64,000 bases of DNA from Candidatus Poribacteria bacterium (GCA_009841255.1 VXMD01000082.1:124001-188000), one strand, 5' to 3'. Positions 25,460 to 34,802 are shown, counted from the stretch's first letter. Numbers and translations: made by a program. The notes: generated by a model not told the origin, from the sequence alone.

Positions 25460-26209
25460 ATGAGATTTCAGGGAAAGGTTGCATTGGTAACCGGTGGGAG
25501 CCGTGGGATAGGACGGGCCACGGCAATCAAACTCGCCAGTGAAGGAGCGACTGTTGCCGTCCACTATTCTCGCGCCGTTGAAAAAGCAGAATCAGTCTGT
25601 AAGCAGATTCACGATTTGGGGCAGAAAGCAATACCCGTCCAAGCTGATATCGCCGATAGAGACGCCGTGGACAGAATGGTCGCGACGGTGACGGAAGAAC
25701 TTGGTGCAATCGAACTGCTTGTAAACAACGCCGGAGATGTCGGTGATATGGCGTTCGACGAACTCGCGCCTGAACACTGGGACCGGATTATTGCGATTAA
25801 CCTCACAGGTCCGTTCAACGTGTTATGGGCAGTCAAACCCGGGATGATTGCACAACAGTTTGGACGTATTGTCAACGTGTCATCAATCGCGGCATTGGCA
25901 GTCCGTCCGAACCAACTACCATACGCCGCAGCAAAAGCCGGTGTCATTGCGCTGACGAAATCGTGCTGCGGACCGCTTGCACCGCACAATATCCGCATCA
26001 ATTCGGTCGCACCAGGGGCAATCGCCACAGATATGTTAGGAGAAGTCTCATCAGAGATGGTGGAACAACTCCGGTCTACGACACCGCTCGGCAGGCTCGG
26101 TGAACCGGAAGAGATGGCAGATGTGATAGCGTTCCTCCTGAGCGAGGAATCGAGTTATATGACAGGCTCCACGGTGATTGCAAGCGGGGGCAGAATTCTC
26201 ATTCCGTAA
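25460..26209 (+). CDS. Short-chain dehydrogenase/reductase (FabG-like)
   Basis: This 249-residue classical SDR has the cofactor loop TGGSRGIG (11-18), NNAG (89-92), and catalytic Ser142, Tyr155 and Lys159 (YAAAK). It is closest in look to 3-oxoacyl-ACP reductases, but many sugar and alcohol dehydrogenases share these motifs, and no fatty-acid genes are nearby. The gene ends 11 bases inside the 3' end of the convergent gene at 26199. The start is set by the leader A element, whose tail ends just before the ATG. Confidence 0.9.
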   Translation: MRFQGKVALVTGGSRGIGRATAIKLASEGATVAVHYSRAVEKAESVCKQIHDLGQKAIPVQADIADRDAVDRMVATVTEELGAIELLVNNAGDVGDMAFDELAPEHWDRIIAINLTGPFNVLWAVKPGMIAQQFGRIVNVSSIAALAVRPNQLPYAAAKAGVIALTKSCCGPLAPHNIRINSVAPGAIATDMLGEVSSEMVEQLRSTTPLGRLGEPEEMADVIAFLLSEESSYMTGSTVIASGGRILIP

Positions 26210-27464
26210 GCGCAAGCCGCGTCTCACCAACCTCTAAATCGAACGCAACGAAGGTCTGTTTTCCTTCAATGAGAAACGTATCCGGTTGAAAATCGCGTCG
26301 GGAATGAACTTCGCGGAGGTCCCAACCGTTAACCTGTACATGGCGTATCGGGGCATCAAGAGCCAGCGTAAAGTTTGCTGTCGGGAATTGGGTAAAGAGA
26401 TGAATCTCGTGCTGTTCCTCCATTACGGTAATCTCGGTAAGTTCACGTGCCATATAGTAGTGGGCAATCTCTGAATTTTTCATCCAGAGTGTCTTCGTGG
26501 CATCGGGATCATAAGCGTCAAGCCGCGCCTTGACGGTTTTGAGTATATCAAACCCGCATTTTTCACCGTTGAAATAAAATCCGGGCCAATGCCCCACAAG
26601 AACACAGGGCAATTCCTTTTCGAGAATCGGCGGCAAGCGACCGCCCTGTAAATCTTCAGTAATGAACCGGTCAGCATCACCCAAATCGTAGCCTGTCCAG
26701 CCGCCGAACCAGTCACCTGCACATGAGACAATACTGGCAATCGCAATCCCTTTCTCTTTCTCAGGATACCAGATCGGCACATCCGGCAGCTCATCGTGTT
26801 TGAGCCAGAGGAAGTAGAACGGACGCGGGTTGTTATTGACATGTTGAGAAGCGGTTAGCACGGCTTTCGCATACGCCGCCTCCTGACGTTTTCCAAAGGC
26901 ACCGGGGCTCGTCACGCCCTCACACGGAATACCGACATTATCAAGCATTTCCATCGCCGTGATGATGTAGTCTGTGAGCCTATTATCAACAGGCGGATCG
27001 ACCCATTCGACCTGTTCCCATTCTTCGGTGAGACTGAATGTGTCCAGATCAACGACAGCGGTATGCGTGAGCATCTCCGGTGTCAAGTCGAAACTCGGCC
27101 AAATCAGTTCCCTGTAGATTCGCAGCCACGAATGATATTCGTGTGTTGGAAAGTCTGGGAACCCTTCATCAACGCGTCCGACGCCTGCGGGATAGGGAAT
27201 CAAACTAAATTTGCCCTTCACACCGTTTTCCCAGCACCATTCCGCCCATTCATAAGCGAAATCTGCGGGGATTGTGGGGGGGATGCTCTTCAGTTGCGTG
27301 GCGTTGCCTTCCCATCGTTCTGGCGGGATATTCGGTTGATGTCGCGCTTTCCAGGCGTGCCGTTGGTGTATCCAGTAGTAGGTGAGATTGACCACCGGAC
27401 ACGAATCGTCAACGATAAGTGATAAAGGGGTTCTTAGCAATGGGTTGCAAACGGTAATATTCAT
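26199..27464 (-). CDS. Uncharacterised protein, possibly polysaccharide-deacetylase-like
   Basis: The product has 421 residues and no signal peptide. Near the N-terminus is LSLIVDDSCPVVNL and later VKGKFSLIPYPAGVGRVD, THTAVVDLDT and GVTSPGAFGKR. The early Asp-Asp pair followed by spaced polar motifs recalls the carbohydrate deacetylase fold, but I cannot identify the His pair, so the assignment is weak. The C-terminal 90 residues look like a beta-sandwich. The ATG at 27464 has no obvious Shine-Dalgarno. It converges with the SDR gene. Confidence 0.6.
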   Translation of the reverse strand: MNITVCNPLLRTPLSLIVDDSCPVVNLTYYWIHQRHAWKARHQPNIPPERWEGNATQLKSIPPTIPADFAYEWAEWCWENGVKGKFSLIPYPAGVGRVDEGFPDFPTHEYHSWLRIYRELIWPSFDLTPEMLTHTAVVDLDTFSLTEEWEQVEWVDPPVDNRLTDYIITAMEMLDNVGIPCEGVTSPGAFGKRQEAAYAKAVLTASQHVNNNPRPFYFLWLKHDELPDVPIWYPEKEKGIAIASIVSCAGDWFGGWTGYDLGDADRFITEDLQGGRLPPILEKELPCVLVGHWPGFYFNGEKCGFDILKTVKARLDAYDPDATKTLWMKNSEIAHYYMARELTEITVMEEQHEIHLFTQFPTANFTLALDAPIRHVQVNGWDLREVHSRRDFQPDTFLIEGKQTFVAFDLEVGETRLALTE

Positions 27465-27617
27465 AAGAAGTCTGGACTATGATTTGTGTGATTCAATGAT
27501 TTACCATGATTGTCGGAGACCTTATCATCACAGTAATCGTGATAATCATAGTATAACTTTAGCACACGCTCCGCAAAACAGCAAGGCAAATTAGAAGTTA
27601 TTCGCTAACAGTAAGCT

Positions 27618-27660
27618 TTGATGGGTTGTTGCCGACAACCAACAACTGAAAACCATTCTG
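27618..27660. repeat. Fragment of repeat family B
   Basis: GTTGTTGCCGACAACCAACAACTGAAAACC is a small palindrome of the same GTT/AAC-rich type as the larger B repeats, placed just after the permease gene. Confidence 0.4.
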
Positions 27661-27662
27661 TG

Positions 27663-29108
27663 CTACTTTACCTCGCTCATCAGGAACGAGACCTGTGCCA
27701 TAATGAAGAAGAGTAGATTAAACAGCACCAATAAACCGACTTGGGATAACACACTCCGATAGGAAATCTGCTCCGAAAATACCGGAACAGCATTCGGATC
27801 CACAGGTTTTTGGGATAACCCCTCTTTCACAGGATAGATATGGAGACTCTCTGGGTCACCCTGGTCTTCCGTTTTAACGAAGTCTATGAATGTCTGTCGG
27901 TAGCGGCGCGCTTGTTTGACAAAATTCATATAACCGACGATACTCGTGTTCGCGAGTCCCTCCATTGCATACTGAAAAGTCGCTATCGGAGAGATTTGGG
28001 TGAGATCTCGAGCGAGTTGCACCTGTTGAAGCTGCTGGTCAATGTGTCCATCGGCAATTTGTGTGTCCGTATCGTTGATTGCTGTGAAGTATTCCGCCCA
28101 GAGACGCGTCACGGAAATTCTTTCAAGAGAAGGTGATTTTTTTAACCGCTTTGGAGAACCGCGTTGCCACTCGTCCTCGATCTGGTCTAATTGCGCCCGT
28201 CTTCGCATGGAGATTTCATCAACAGATGGAATCGGATTCAGGTTACTGACAAAGGTACCCAGTAAACTCGGGAAAACAAATGCCAAGCAGACCCAAGTTA
28301 ACAACAGCCACACCAAACTTGTGATAGCATTTGAAACGCGACTTGAAAAGAACAATCCAAGAAAAATAAAGACAGAGATGTGCAACGCAAAAAGCCCGAC
28401 TATCCCCAAAATTCTCAGCCAGTCCGCCGAGTCAAATGGGATACTGCCGATGAGAAGAATGATTAAGAGGTTGAGTAGAACACCCATAACAAGTGGCACC
28501 ATGAGGGTCACAAACGCCCCGAGGTATTTCCCTAACAATACCTGTCCGCGGGAGACCGTGTTCGACATTATCAGGCTCAGCGTGCCGCGCGCCCGTTCCC
28601 CAGCGATAGCATCAAACGTGAATAGGATCGCAAAGAAACTCATCAGGACCCCGATGAAGACCCAGTTAATTTTCACGCGTCCTGTCGAATTGCTACCAGA
28701 ATTTACGACCTCATACTCTAACCTCAATGGGTGTCGCCACGCGTAGTCCTCATCCTCAATACCGCTACTTCGACTAATATTGTAATCGCTTTTCAATTTA
28801 ATAGAACGCGATACGACTTCATCAACACCACCGGCACAGAATATCAGACGACTGGGGTGTTTCGGGATATCCCCAGGTCCCCTAAGTGCTAACTCTGCTA
28901 AACTTACGTTCGCTTGCTCTTTAATATGTTTCCTATTTTGTCTCACTCGTTCGTTATAGGCATTAATCTGGTCAGTATAACCCCTATCGCCGAGGCTATA
29001 GATCAAAGCATTCGCCACAAACAAAACAGGCAGGAGGATTATCATCAAGGCAAACCGGAGGGTCGTGAGATTGTGATGAATTTCTTTTTTTGCAATGTAC
29101 CATATCAT
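27663..29108 (-). CDS. ABC-2 type transporter permease
   Basis: This 481-residue protein has a first helix at about 17-40, a 110-residue external domain, five helices (FIGVLMSFFAILFTFDAIAGERARGTL onward), a second soluble loop and a last helix. The signature FDAIAGERARGTLSLIMSNTVSRGQVLLGKYLG is that of ABC-2 permeases with large external loops. Its partner at 29342 has the same design. No ATPase gene is in the neighbourhood. ATG at 29108 follows a leader-A tail (CCGGCAAGGAATAATGAAAAT). Substrate unknown. Confidence 0.88.
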   Translation of the reverse strand: MIWYIAKKEIHHNLTTLRFALMIILLPVLFVANALIYSLGDRGYTDQINAYNERVRQNRKHIKEQANVSLAELALRGPGDIPKHPSRLIFCAGGVDEVVSRSIKLKSDYNISRSSGIEDEDYAWRHPLRLEYEVVNSGSNSTGRVKINWVFIGVLMSFFAILFTFDAIAGERARGTLSLIMSNTVSRGQVLLGKYLGAFVTLMVPLVMGVLLNLLIILLIGSIPFDSADWLRILGIVGLFALHISVFIFLGLFFSSRVSNAITSLVWLLLTWVCLAFVFPSLLGTFVSNLNPIPSVDEISMRRRAQLDQIEDEWQRGSPKRLKKSPSLERISVTRLWAEYFTAINDTDTQIADGHIDQQLQQVQLARDLTQISPIATFQYAMEGLANTSIVGYMNFVKQARRYRQTFIDFVKTEDQGDPESLHIYPVKEGLSQKPVDPNAVPVFSEQISYRSVLSQVGLLVLFNLLFFIMAQVSFLMSEVK

Positions 29109-29150
29109 ATTTTCATTATTCCTTGCCGGTCGGTCAGGCGGATTTGGGAT
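29109..29150 (-). repeat. Leader element A tail upstream of ABC permease
   Basis: On the minus strand CCTGACCGACCGGCAAGG followed by AATAATGAAAAT ends at the ATG. The hairpin part is not recognisable. Confidence 0.5.
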
Positions 29151-29252
29151 TTCACGGACTCTTCCATATATCTAAGGGAACACCCAAGCAAAAACACCTC
29201 TTCATTACATTACAGGCTAGGGGTTTTATTTTAATTTGAACCAAGACAGTAG

Positions 29253-29336
29253 CCTGCAACAACGGCGCAGGCAGATTTAAGGAACGCCCTTCAAAGTCCA
29301 AACGCACGTCGTTACTCCGCAAGGTAAAATTAAAAA
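29253..29336 (+). repeat. Leader element A, full copy, abutting a stop codon
   Basis: GCCTGCAACAACGGCGCAGGC hairpin, then AGATTTAAGGAACGCCC, and the tail CCGCAAGGTAAAATTAAAAA. No plus-strand gene follows. The tail ends five bases before the stop of the convergent permease gene at 29342. Confidence 0.75.
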
Positions 29337-29341
29337 CCTTT

Positions 29342-30865
29342 TCAACTCATATCATACCGTAGGAAGGACACATAAGCCGCCATGAATAGAACGATATTCC
29401 ATGCCAATAAAATCAGAACATCCACAGAAGCGCGTGCGAAACTTTCTGAGAGGGAAAGCCTTTTATGTTTAAAAACAGGCAGATCCGCCAAATCCGCAGC
29501 CCCCTGATCTGTAGAGAACCATGCGCGCGAAGAAAACGCCTCTTTATCCTTCAGATACTCAACAATCTCACGTTTATAGGCTCTGGATCCCTCAATAAAA
29601 TCGTTATAACTCTGCCGGTCGGTCCCTGCTATTGTCCCGACAGCGAAGTGATATACGTCTGCGAACGAGATACGGGAGAGCGCGTCTGCAAACTTTGTAT
29701 TTTTCTCTCGTTCTGCCGCAGGTTTGTTGAGAATCTCCTCCGCTTTATTCGCATATTCAGCCCGAAGCCGCTCTTGATACCCTAAAAGCTCTTGGAAGAT
29801 AGTGGTATCTGCCTTGTCAACACTTGTGACGCTATAACGCCTTAGTCTGAAATAGCCTCCAGTCGTGGAACTCGAGCCTAATCCCGTCGAACTCGTCTCA
29901 GGTTCCCAAGTAATGGACGCTTGCAAATCGTCGTAGCCTCTCTGTTTGAAGTAGGCATCCCGTTCCCTTTTATACTCGTCCCAGACATCGAAGGCAGGTT
30001 GGAGAAACGTTCCCTCAGATTTCGACACATACGGCGAGAATTTATCCACTGCGAACGTTACAACATTCGCATGAACACTCGTCAGAATCACCCAGATAAA
30101 CATGGAAAGGATTAAGGTCGTTGCAGCTGTCTTCGTCCAAACCGACAGGAGCAATCCCAGAAGGTACCACGTCGATACGTACAACAACGAAACACCGAAC
30201 ATCAGGACAATATGGGCAATATCGTTTCCATCAAAGCCGGTAACCGGAGAAGAGACAGCGATGAGGAGTGCCACGATTAAACTCACCAAAACAATCGGGA
30301 ACAGCGATAGCATTCCGCCGAGATATTTTCCCAAGATTACTGTATCCCTCGGTATCGAATTGGATAATACAAGCTTCAGCGTGCCGTCTTCCCTCTCTCC
30401 CGAAACGGTATTGTAAGCAAACAGAATCGCCAACGCGCTCAGCACGATTTTGAAGATAAAAACCACATCAACAGAGAGGAACATCGCGAGGAAAGGGTTG
30501 TCCGAACCTCGTTTCTGTGTCGGTGCCTCCCACATAGGGGAAGAAAATACAAAAATAGGCTTTCCTAACTCAACGGTGACCGTATTTGCTCCGTCATTCT
30601 CCGTTCCGACGTTAAAGATACTCAACGGATTCGGTTTCCGGTGCGCTTTGGGTTTGATGTCGACATAGAGATCCCATTCCTGCGCTTCCGTCTCTGCCTC
30701 CCGGAGAGCAGTGTTATACCCCGACAAACGTTTCTCGTAATCGTCCACCTGAACGAAAACGGCAACAGCCGTTGAAAGCACGCACACAACAAACCCAATC
30801 ATAAATCGGGATGTTAACACATTCGAGACGAATTCTCGTTGGATAACCAGCCACAGTGTCTGCAT
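29342..30865 (-). CDS. ABC-2 type transporter permease, paralogue
   Basis: This 507-residue protein has the same layout as the gene at 27663: one N-terminal helix, external domain, a helix bundle starting SALAILFAYNTVSGEREDGTLKL, a second large loop and a final helix. The motif SGEREDGTLKLVLSNSIPRDTVILGKYLGG is the ABC-2 signature. GGAGG lies four bases before the ATG. The two permeases probably form a heterodimer; the ATPase must be elsewhere. Confidence 0.88.
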   Translation of the reverse strand: MQTLWLVIQREFVSNVLTSRFMIGFVVCVLSTAVAVFVQVDDYEKRLSGYNTALREAETEAQEWDLYVDIKPKAHRKPNPLSIFNVGTENDGANTVTVELGKPIFVFSSPMWEAPTQKRGSDNPFLAMFLSVDVVFIFKIVLSALAILFAYNTVSGEREDGTLKLVLSNSIPRDTVILGKYLGGMLSLFPIVLVSLIVALLIAVSSPVTGFDGNDIAHIVLMFGVSLLYVSTWYLLGLLLSVWTKTAATTLILSMFIWVILTSVHANVVTFAVDKFSPYVSKSEGTFLQPAFDVWDEYKRERDAYFKQRGYDDLQASITWEPETSSTGLGSSSTTGGYFRLRRYSVTSVDKADTTIFQELLGYQERLRAEYANKAEEILNKPAAEREKNTKFADALSRISFADVYHFAVGTIAGTDRQSYNDFIEGSRAYKREIVEYLKDKEAFSSRAWFSTDQGAADLADLPVFKHKRLSLSESFARASVDVLILLAWNIVLFMAAYVSFLRYDMS

Positions 30866-30891
30866 GACTTACCTCCGATAACGGGCTTCGG

Positions 30892-30958
30892 TTCGTAGTA
30901 GGGCGATTTATCGCCCCTTCGGCCCCAAAGAACGCGCAATGAATTGCGCTACTACGAA
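30892..30958. repeat. Compound palindrome (element C)
   Basis: Outer arms TTCGTAGTA and TACTACGAA enclose two internal hairpins, GGGCGATTTATCGCCC and GCGCAATGAATTGCGC. The design is that of a short non-coding mobile or processed palindrome. A related hairpin is at 45387. Confidence 0.6.
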
Positions 30959-30981
30959 CAATAATTATGAACCCATCTCAA

Positions 30982-32316
30982 TTATTTATCCTCCAAGGAT
31001 TGTCCGGATTGCCTATCCCCTTTTTCAAGGAGGGCAATACCAACACGTTGCAAACTCTCAGGTGTTCCGATACGCCATTTCCCATCTATCATACTCACAA
31101 ACACAAGTGCGTCCCGACCCGCGGCCAATCCGCGAAGTGCCCAATTGGTGTAAGCAACCGGTTCTCCACTTGTCCACTGCCATTCGGTTTGATTTTCTAC
31201 AGGAGTCAACCCGATCAAAAACGGATCCCGTCCGAATACTTCCACGAGCCACTTCTGTTCTGCTTCGTCGTTAATCGATACCAAATGCGCTTCTTCAGCA
31301 ATCGCCATGGCACGGGCATCCTTCCAAGTCTTACACTGAATCCTTTTGTAAGCATGTCCATTGGTAAGATTCACCACCCATGTTCCTATTAGGTTCGGCA
31401 TCTGTGGGACTGACGGGGCTTGAACCTTTTTTGGTATCGATGGGACTGGTGGCGGCACTTGGACATCCTCCGGAAGCGGCGTTGGCGCATTCGGAACAGG
31501 TGGTATTGAAGCCTTGCTCAATCGGAACACCAAATCATGACGGCGTTGTTCCTCCGCGATCTTAAACGTTTCTCCCATTGCCGTGTCCCCTTGATATTCC
31601 ACAGACACTGTGCAAAACGCCGGCAAATTCACATACATCACAATGTAACCATCCGAATCTGTATAGGTTGGACTCCTGCTGCCTTTCCCGCTATTAACAC
31701 CATCTAAACTCCGATAGTGTAGGTGCAACTTTGTGGCTGCGTCGGTTAAAGGGGTTCCATCCGCCAAGAGGACTCGGCAGCGGATGCGCATTCGAGGCCG
31801 CACCCTTACTGTTATATCTTTGATGTCCACCCTTGACTTTATGTAAAGCGGGATGCCACCTACAGCTGATACTTTCTTCGGTTCGACTTCAAAAGTAGAC
31901 AGGAACCTAATACGCTGCTCATGCGATATCTGGAAATTTGACCTGTCACTTGTCAAGAAACGTAAGCCTCCGATCTCAATAGCGTGAATCTCCTTATCGG
32001 ATTCAAAGGTTCCTGTTTTTGGGATCACTACCAATTTCGCGTGTCCGGGAACTATGTCGTTGATTCGGAAGTCTCCTGCTGCATCGGTTCGCGCATGTCG
32101 CATCGGCGTGGGCATCTGCCACATCTCGCCATCAATCATGTCAATCGGCTGAATTCCCAACGTGAGATCGGAAACGGGATTCCCTTCCATATCGATAACG
32201 CGCCCAGAGAGGGTACTCGCGTCTTCTTCAGCACTACTGGGCAAAGGTGCAGCGAGTAAAAGTGCCAAAATCCCAACGAGAGCTGCAGGCGGGTGTCTGA
32301 AGTTTGGAAATCTCAT
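30982..32316 (-). CDS. Secreted protein: carboxypeptidase-regulatory-like domain plus C-type lectin domain
   Basis: The 444-residue protein has a signal peptide (to about residue 29). A beta-sandwich CarboxypepD_reg-like domain follows (TLSGRVIDMEGNPVSDL, ARTDAAGDFRINDIVPG), then a second beta domain and a Pro-rich linker (270-310). The C-type lectin fold is at about 315-425: NGHAYKRIQCKTWKDARAMA, AHLVSINDEAEQKWL, FLIGLTP, EWQWTSGEPVAYTNWA. GGAGAAA precedes the ATG. It lies 30 bases after the LamG gene, so both are read from the ECF-like promoter at 33381. Likely a surface or extracellular sugar binder. Confidence 0.82.
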   Translation of the reverse strand: MRFPNFRHPPAALVGILALLLAAPLPSSAEEDASTLSGRVIDMEGNPVSDLTLGIQPIDMIDGEMWQMPTPMRHARTDAAGDFRINDIVPGHAKLVVIPKTGTFESDKEIHAIEIGGLRFLTSDRSNFQISHEQRIRFLSTFEVEPKKVSAVGGIPLYIKSRVDIKDITVRVRPRMRIRCRVLLADGTPLTDAATKLHLHYRSLDGVNSGKGSRSPTYTDSDGYIVMYVNLPAFCTVSVEYQGDTAMGETFKIAEEQRRHDLVFRLSKASIPPVPNAPTPLPEDVQVPPPVPSIPKKVQAPSVPQMPNLIGTWVVNLTNGHAYKRIQCKTWKDARAMAIAEEAHLVSINDEAEQKWLVEVFGRDPFLIGLTPVENQTEWQWTSGEPVAYTNWALRGLAAGRDALVFVSMIDGKWRIGTPESLQRVGIALLEKGDRQSGQSLEDK

Positions 32317-32346
32317 GATCGTTTTCTCCTTTTAAAGGTTTTAGTA

Positions 32347-33180
32347 TCAATTCTTCCATACCGAACCTTTGATATCCCCCCAAGTAGTGGCAACCTTACC
32401 TTTGGGTGAGACCGCCAAAGCCCCTCCCATTACTTTTCTGATTTCAGATTGCGTCAGGGCGCGTCGCCATAAACCTACTTCGTCAATTGAACCGTTTTTG
32501 AAGGTATATTGTGGATGGTTCTTGGCACACCCGATGCGCAGGTCCGCGTCATTAACACCAATGAATTTAAATTTTGTTTTGTGGTCAGAAAGAATTTTGC
32601 CGTCCAGATAGATTCCCACGCCTTTGCCATCGTAAGTTCCAGTGATGTGATGCCACTCCTTATCCACCATTCGCCCCCAGGTCCTGAAGAGCCATGTACC
32701 GCCTCTATCTTCGTCTAATTTGCCCAAGATCATTTCGATATTTGGATCATCAAGATTCCTCAGAAACCCAGGATTTTCGGGATCAGGGAATAGTCCTAAG
32801 CCATAGGACTTCTCCTTCTCATCCAAGATATGGCTCCCATTATCAAACAACTGTCCCAAAGCTGTGTCCCAATTTTCATGATACACCCACGCCATCATTG
32901 TGATCTCGTCTTCGATTTTTAGCAGATCGTCGGCAGGAATATGGATGCAATCACCATCTTTCGCTTCAGCGGCAATATGCATAGCGTTCCCATACTTACC
33001 TTCGATAAAATCTATATTTCCAACGACTTCGGCATCAAGATCGTTGCCGGATGCATCGAGAATTTTCTTGCCTTTGACGTTGTCAAAAGTAAAATAAAGG
33101 ACGAGATTCTTCTCCAGTTCAGCAATTGCTTGGCTCGCTGTGAATAGCACAGCGATGAAAAGAAATGCTAACCATTTCAT
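32347..33180 (-). CDS. Secreted LamG-domain protein with conserved C-terminal tail
   Basis: The product has about 277 residues from ATG 33180, chosen because CGGAGG lies seven bases upstream and a signal peptide follows (MKWLAFLFIAVLFTASQAIA). The LamG fold is recognisable from LVLYFTFDNVKGKKILDASG, GKYGNAMHIAAEAKDG and SIDEVGLWRRALTQSEI. The ending GALAVSPKGKVATTWGDIK matches the tails at 10939 and 39484. It is first in an operon with the lectin protein. The ECF-like promoter at 33381-33409 lies about 200 bases upstream. Confidence 0.87.
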   Translation of the reverse strand: MKWLAFLFIAVLFTASQAIAELEKNLVLYFTFDNVKGKKILDASGNDLDAEVVGNIDFIEGKYGNAMHIAAEAKDGDCIHIPADDLLKIEDEITMMAWVYHENWDTALGQLFDNGSHILDEKEKSYGLGLFPDPENPGFLRNLDDPNIEMILGKLDEDRGGTWLFRTWGRMVDKEWHHITGTYDGKGVGIYLDGKILSDHKTKFKFIGVNDADLRIGCAKNHPQYTFKNGSIDEVGLWRRALTQSEIRKVMGGALAVSPKGKVATTWGDIKGSVWKN

Positions 33181-33380
33181 TGGTATTTCCTCCGATTCGT
33201 ATTGTGAACATCCTTGCTTTAGCCTTGAAAAGTCCATGAGGTTTCAAAGCTCGTTGAGTCAATAACTGACCTACACTTTCACTCGGCAGATGGATATTGA
33301 TGCGGAATGATTTCAACAATTTCATCTTCAGCTGGAATCTCAAGGGGCAATTTGAGAAATATATATTGCCTTGTGACGTT

Positions 33381-33409
33381 ATGTCGCGTTTTAGGGAAGG
33401 AAAGGTTGC
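33381..33409 (-). promoter_or_regulatory. ECF-type promoter candidate for the LamG/lectin operon
   Basis: On the minus strand GCAACC and CGACAT are 17 bases apart, preceded by TTTTAT. A 48-base block (33369-33416) containing it is repeated at 37878-37925 with about 40 identical positions. The same pattern occurs before both sigma fusion genes. Confidence 0.6.
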
Positions 33410-33427
33410 ATAAAATGAATTTTATGC
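33408..33427. promoter_or_regulatory. GCATAAAAT palindrome overlapping the ECF-type promoter
   Basis: GCATAAAAT and ATTTTATGC are perfect nine-base arms around GA. The palindrome touches the -35 element and recurs, with a partly degraded right arm, at 37917. Confidence 0.5.
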
Positions 33428-33444
33428 CATTTTTTTCCTATTTA

Positions 33445-33529
33445 TAACGTGAGTTCCATAAAAGCATCGTATAAAGAGAACCTCTTTGGTATAATGAGAT
33501 AAGCTTAAACCTTTATAGAACTCACGTTA
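33445..33529. mobile_element. MITE-like element with 20-bp terminal inverted repeats
   Basis: The left arm TAACGTGAGTTCCATAAAAG and the inverted right arm TAACGTGAGTTCTATAAAG bound 85 bases with no coding capacity. A single arm occurs at 20744. Flanks are TA-rich, compatible with a TA target site. A TATAAT inside lies upstream of the PhyH gene. The remainder of 33428-33671 shows nothing else. Confidence 0.55.
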
Positions 33530-33671
33530 ACTTTGATGAATTTCAGAATGACTTGGACATTATGACCCGTGAGTTTTCGGGCACCTACAAAGGGGTTTCT
33601 GCTACAAGATGTCTATTTATCTTTATAAGTCACCATAAACAATCTGAATTTTCGCGTCAAAGGAGGCGTAA

Positions 33672-34802
33672 ATGGATACTGTATCTACGCATAACTGTTT
33701 CCCGGAAAGCCGTGTGGACGATCTGTTACGATCGGAAGTGCTTCAGGCGTTTGATCGTGCTACGTTTGAGCGCGATGGATATTGGGTGTGGGAAGGGATA
33801 CTGACAGACACTGCCCGTAAACGGTGGACAGATAGCTTGCAGAAGTTACAGCAGATGAACGATGCGATCCTCATGGATACGGAGTGGGATGCTATTGACT
33901 TTGAGGCGCGGGGATTTCCTCCACCTTTGCCGGAACAAATCACACCGGAGTTTTTGGCAGCGTGCTGTGGAGGTTCAGAGCAAATGCCGGGTTTCCTCAG
34001 AACCGCTGAGTTGCGTCGATATATGCACACCTACGGGCTATTCGGACCGGGAGCCGCGTTGGTCACGCATGGGTTCGAGTCGCAAGGCGTTATGCCGGAA
34101 TACTTCCCTGCTGGATATGATGACTTTATCATGGATGTGACCAGTGCTCACCCGCAAATGATGGCACTATTCACGAAACTTTTCGGAGACCGATTCATAC
34201 TTGACCACTGTTTTATGCTCAACCGGGCGATCGGTTCAAAAGGGCGTCGATGGCATGCACATCAGTATCGGGATGGGCAGTACGAAGTTGAGGACCCCAT
34301 TGGGACTGGAAACGCCCTTACCACTGAATTTCTAAAACGACAGTGTATTCGGACGCTGTGCTATCCAGAAGGGGCAACCATCGAAGATGGTGGAGAACTT
34401 GCAATTATCCCTGGAGCGCATCTCTATCGCATTCCGTACAAATGGAGCACAGAACGGCCCGATGATGACACTGCCATGAAAGCAGGGTGGTTGAAGGGTA
34501 AGATCCACGCCTTTACAGGGAAACCATTAGAAATTGTACACCTCTCGCTACCGCCCGGAAGCATGGTATCCTTTGTCCATCATATGCCGCATTATGTTGG
34601 TTACCGAAAGCCGGGGACGACGACTCGGTGGGGACTCCTTATGGCGTATCGAACGCCCGACCCGGATGCTGAACCGGAAAAGTGGACAAATGGTATTCCC
34701 ACCCATTGGGTGGAACAGACCGCGGCTCAAGGAAAACTGTCTGCGGCGGCGCAGCGTGTGTTCAAGGCTGATAATCCCATCCATAGGCATCTACAGAACT
34801 GA
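33672..34802 (+). CDS. Phytanoyl-CoA dioxygenase (PhyH)-like protein
   Basis: This 376-residue protein begins like PhyH proteins (FERDGYWVWEGILTDTARKRW). It has RRWHAHQYRDGQYEVEDP, in which His-X-His replaces the usual HxD. Later come GGELAIIPGAHLYR and SMVSFVHHMPHYVGYRKPGTTTRW, which hold the distal His and the 2-oxoglutarate-binding Arg. The facial triad is therefore not fully canonical. GGAGG lies six bases before the ATG. It stands alone on the plus strand. Confidence 0.78.
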   Translation: MDTVSTHNCFPESRVDDLLRSEVLQAFDRATFERDGYWVWEGILTDTARKRWTDSLQKLQQMNDAILMDTEWDAIDFEARGFPPPLPEQITPEFLAACCGGSEQMPGFLRTAELRRYMHTYGLFGPGAALVTHGFESQGVMPEYFPAGYDDFIMDVTSAHPQMMALFTKLFGDRFILDHCFMLNRAIGSKGRRWHAHQYRDGQYEVEDPIGTGNALTTEFLKRQCIRTLCYPEGATIEDGGELAIIPGAHLYRIPYKWSTERPDDDTAMKAGWLKGKIHAFTGKPLEIVHLSLPPGSMVSFVHHMPHYVGYRKPGTTTRWGLLMAYRTPDPDAEPEKWTNGIPTHWVEQTAAQGKLSAAAQRVFKADNPIHRHLQN

